From contig CAMZLC010000089.1 in the NCBI GenBank assembly GCA_947311605.1, positions 1-7,140 on the forward strand: DNA of 7,140 bases. Reading direction: 5' to 3'. Below are positions 5,594 through 7,140 of this stretch, in pieces (the stretch's first letter is position 1; every line of letters begins with the position of its first letter). Below the pieces are notes generated by a model. The model was not told where the DNA came from. It saw only the letters and a list, made by a program, of their open reading frames with translations, and did not search any database. The translations under genes were made by a program, and so were the position numbers. The DNA comes from an uncultured Sulfurovum sp. GTDB taxonomy: Bacteria > Campylobacterota > Campylobacteria > Campylobacterales > Sulfurovaceae.

Positions 5594-5599
5594 ATTGTA
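5594..5599 (-). promoter_or_regulatory. Candidate -10 box of tRNA-Leu
   Basis: The minus strand has TACAAT preceded by TTTAT, 25 bases before the mature tRNA-Leu 5' end, in the 72-base gap after hup. No clear -35. The rest of the gap holds only a weak, bulged GAAAGA/TCTTTT stem just after the hup stop. Confidence 0.3.
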
Positions 5600-5640
5600 A
5601 TAAAGCAGGACTTAAAAGAAGCTTTAGACTCTCTTTCGGA

Positions 5641-5913
5641 TTATTTTACCGCCTCTTTGAGCAGTTTGCCCGGCTTGAATCTGACACTAAATTTTGCAGG
5701 GACTTTGACCTTCTTGGTGGTACCGGGGATCGTGATCTCTCTGGCCTCTTTTTTGGTCGCAGTAAAGGAGCCAAAACCGAGAAAGGAGACAGAGTCTCGC
5801 TTGACAAGTGCTTCTGTGATAGTTTCAAGTGCCTTGTCAATGACCACTTCAGTATCCTTTTTCGACAAGCCACTTTTTGTTGCCACCTGTGCGATAAAAT
5901 CTGCTTTTTTCAT
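5641..5913 (-). CDS. hup: HU-family DNA-binding protein
   Basis: Small basic histone-like protein that binds and bends DNA as a dimer and helps organise the nucleoid. 90 residues, the standard HU length. It begins MKKADFIAQVATKSGLSKKD, the helical dimer core spans about 1-45, the FLGFGSF signature is at 44-50, the DNA-binding arm at about 53-75, and FKPGKLLKEAV at 79-89. In the arm tip the usual RNPxTG is replaced by TIPGTT (61-66): the DNA-intercalating proline is kept at 63 but the conserved Arg and Asn before it are lost; similar tips occur, as I recall, in other Campylobacterota. The frame extends upstream to 6024, but the ATG at 5913 gives the family N-terminus and has AAGGAAG about 4 bases upstream. 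Monocistronic as far as can be seen; divergent from ftsK. Confidence 0.96.
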   Translation of the reverse strand: MKKADFIAQVATKSGLSKKDTEVVIDKALETITEALVKRDSVSFLGFGSFTATKKEAREITIPGTTKKVKVPAKFSVRFKPGKLLKEAVK

Positions 5914-5941
5914 ACTCTTCCTTTTACGTTTCTGTGGATTT

Positions 5942-5976
5942 ATTGTACCACAACTCTTCATGAAGTAGCAATAAAA
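5942..5976 (-). promoter_or_regulatory. Candidate hup promoter with internal palindrome
   Basis: The minus strand carries TACAAT (5942-5947) as -10, with a TG two bases before it, and TTGCTA about 18 bases further upstream as a weak -35. The expected transcript would have a leader of about 20 bases. A 10-base palindrome CTTCATGAAG (5956-5965) lies between the two boxes, where a repressor could bind; that role is speculation. Confidence 0.4.
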
Positions 5977-6000
5977 TAGTGCCTGCAGAAAGAAAAAAAT

Positions 6001-6020
6001 TAACAAATGATAACAAATGT
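6001..6020. repeat. Tandem direct repeat in the hup-ftsK intergenic region
   Basis: TAACAAATGA (6001-6010) is followed directly by TAACAAATGT (6011-6020), nine of ten bases identical. It sits about midway in the 216-base gap between the divergent hup and ftsK genes, upstream of both candidate promoters, in an AT-rich stretch. A period of about one helical turn fits paired sites for a DNA-binding protein, but this is inference. Confidence 0.45.
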
Positions 6021-6082
6021 CCAAAAACTACCCAATATTTCCCGTCTATTCGTATGTTACGTATCCTACTCTAATTTTCATA

Positions 6083-6091
6083 TGTTATAAT
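6083..6091 (+). promoter_or_regulatory. ftsK promoter, extended -10
   Basis: TGTTATAAT is a perfect extended -10 box (TATAAT at 6086-6091) after a T-rich run. The predicted transcript start near 6098 gives a leader of about 32 bases containing AAGGAGG (6119-6125), an excellent ribosome site. No strong -35 is visible, as is usual in this phylum. Confidence 0.6.
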
Positions 6092-6129
6092 ATGGCAACC
6101 AAGATAACGCATAATTTCAAGGAGGGTGA

Positions 6130-7140
6130 GTGAAGATCACCATTATCATCACAGCTATTATTTTATTGTTTGGCGCTTTTGCCACTGTCTTTCATGACAC
6201 CTCTCTGGTGGGAAACATCGGGAAGCTTATAGGGGATACCAATATTGCGATGTTTGGATACCTCGCCTATATCAATCTTCTTTTGCTGTTTTATCCGCTG
6301 TATCTCTTCTACATAAAACCCTGGCTTCTCAAAAGGCTGGATGGCTATGTAGGATGGATACTCTTTATGCTCTCACTGGTACTTTTTCAGTCTCTGGTGG
6401 CTGGCCCTGAGCACGCAGGTTTCATAGGGCGGGAGATATATATGACGCTACTCCCTTTTATTGGCAAGGCAGGTCTGTGGCTTTTTTGGTTGATGATCTT
6501 TATGCTGGCATTGGTGCTGGTGATCGATGATGAGTATGACTTCGGAAGCGCCTATGAGAAGCTAAAAACGCTACTGGGCAGAAAAAAAGAGAAAACAGGG
6601 GAGCACTATGTACCAGAGGAGCTTTCGTCTGCGGCCGAAGGCGAGAAAATCATGTCGCTAAACTCTCTCTACACTATACTGCGATCCATTTTTCAAAACC
6701 CTTTCAATTTCCAACGCAAGAGGGAGATCGAAGATATCCTTCACATGCCCCTGAATCCTATAGAGGAGATCAAGACACCACGCTATCTCAAGCAGCCTGC
6801 CAGCCTGGAGGAGAGCCCTTCGGAATCCATAGGCATTGTGGAAGAACCTGAAGAACTGACAGCAGAAGTGCAGTACAGCGATGATGATATGGAGGAGATG
6901 CTGACCCCGAAACCCAGAGTACAAGAGAAGTCTTCTGGCAGCGTAAAAAGACCGAAAAAAAATGCACTCAAGATCGTCAATGAGCTAGAAGAGAACGCCA
7001 AAATACTAGCACAAATCGACAAAGGCAGGGTCGCCAAACCCAAAAATTTCCGTTTGCCAAAAATAGACTTTTTACAGAAGTCACCCAAAGCCATCAGGAA
7101 GGTAAATGAGGCTGAGATCGATCGCAAATCAGGGGATCTA
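6130..7140 (+). CDS. ftsK: DNA translocase FtsK, N-terminal part (runs off the right edge)
   Basis: Membrane-anchored, ATP-driven DNA pump that clears chromosome ends from the division septum. The frame is open from 6130 to the window end: 337 codons. Four membrane segments are visible at about residues 3-21, 38-62, 73-91 and 109-132. A variable linker follows, acidic at about 227-258 and basic at 260-280. From about 305 the sequence RLPKIDFLQKSPKAIRKVNEAEIDRKSGDL matches the start of the FtsK alpha domain, just before the GPVVT-type motif; the motor and gamma domains lie beyond the window. There is no ATG at the start. GTG at 6130 is the best choice: it lies 4 bases after AAGGAGG and directly precedes the first membrane segment. 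The other GTG at 6126 is out of frame. FtsK is inferred from topology, linker and this junction sequence, since the Walker motifs are not in view. Confidence 0.88.
   Translation, partial: MKITIIITAIILLFGAFATVFHDTSLVGNIGKLIGDTNIAMFGYLAYINLLLLFYPLYLFYIKPWLLKRLDGYVGWILFMLSLVLFQSLVAGPEHAGFIGREIYMTLLPFIGKAGLWLFWLMIFMLALVLVIDDEYDFGSAYEKLKTLLGRKKEKTGEHYVPEELSSAAEGEKIMSLNSLYTILRSIFQNPFNFQRKREIEDILHMPLNPIEEIKTPRYLKQPASLEESPSESIGIVEEPEELTAEVQYSDDDMEEMLTPKPRVQEKSSGSVKRPKKNALKIVNELEENAKILAQIDKGRVAKPKNFRLPKIDFLQKSPKAIRKVNEAEIDRKSGDL

Noticed and set aside
5612..5640. Possible terminator after hup
   Set aside because: The stem (GAAAGA with TCTTTT, bulged) is weak and has no separate T-run after it.
5914..6024. 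Upstream extension of hup to 6024
   Set aside because: HU proteins start at MKKADFI-like sequence; the ATG at 5913 has its own ribosome site and the extension overlaps the likely promoter.
1..7140. A novel multi-gene defence or metabolic system
   Set aside because: All long genes match core housekeeping families; no unknown gene cluster, toxin-antitoxin pair, recombinase or transposase was found.

Overview
The window looks like a core-genome segment from a member of the Campylobacterota (Epsilonproteobacteria), probably a free-living Sulfurovum- or Sulfurimonas-like relative rather than a host-adapted Campylobacter or Helicobacter, because the base composition is not strongly AT-rich. The assignment rests on protein family features and gene order recalled from memory. 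A nitronate monooxygenase-like gene followed by an AMIN-domain amidase gene, and the run ubiX-coaD-tmk-hisS, are arrangements I know from Campylobacter jejuni (ubiX-coaD-tmk is also kept in Helicobacter pylori). No database search was possible.

Layout. Positions 1-2106 (+ strand) hold the 3' part of a nitronate monooxygenase-family gene and, three bases later, a complete cell-wall amidase gene (amiC type); the two are probably co-transcribed. Positions 2154-5210 (- strand) hold, in transcription order, ubiX, coaD, tmk and hisS. coaD and tmk overlap by one base. A 167-base gap between ubiX and coaD holds heptamer repeats, a small hairpin, a candidate 30-codon leader ORF and a strong hairpin over the coaD start. 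A 104-base gap between tmk and hisS holds a long imperfect inverted repeat. Positions 5300-5568 (- strand) carry tRNA-Gly(GCC) and tRNA-Leu(CAA), both with encoded CCA. hup (HU-type DNA-binding protein) follows at 5641-5913 (- strand). It is divergent from ftsK, which starts with GTG at 6130 and runs off the right edge.

Functionally these are housekeeping genes: peptidoglycan splitting (AmiC) and chromosome translocation at division (FtsK), chromosome packing (HU), histidyl-tRNA charging (HisS) with two tRNAs, dTMP phosphorylation (Tmk), coenzyme A synthesis (CoaD) and prenyl-FMN synthesis for a UbiD-type decarboxylase (UbiX). I see no mobile element gene, CRISPR array, defence system or other clearly novel multi-gene system. 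The most interesting signals are in the gaps: the coaD leader, where a near-perfect palindrome covers the ribosome binding site and start codon and a short ORF ends exactly on that start; a possibly leaderless ubiX promoter; and period-7 repeats on either side of the coaD leader.
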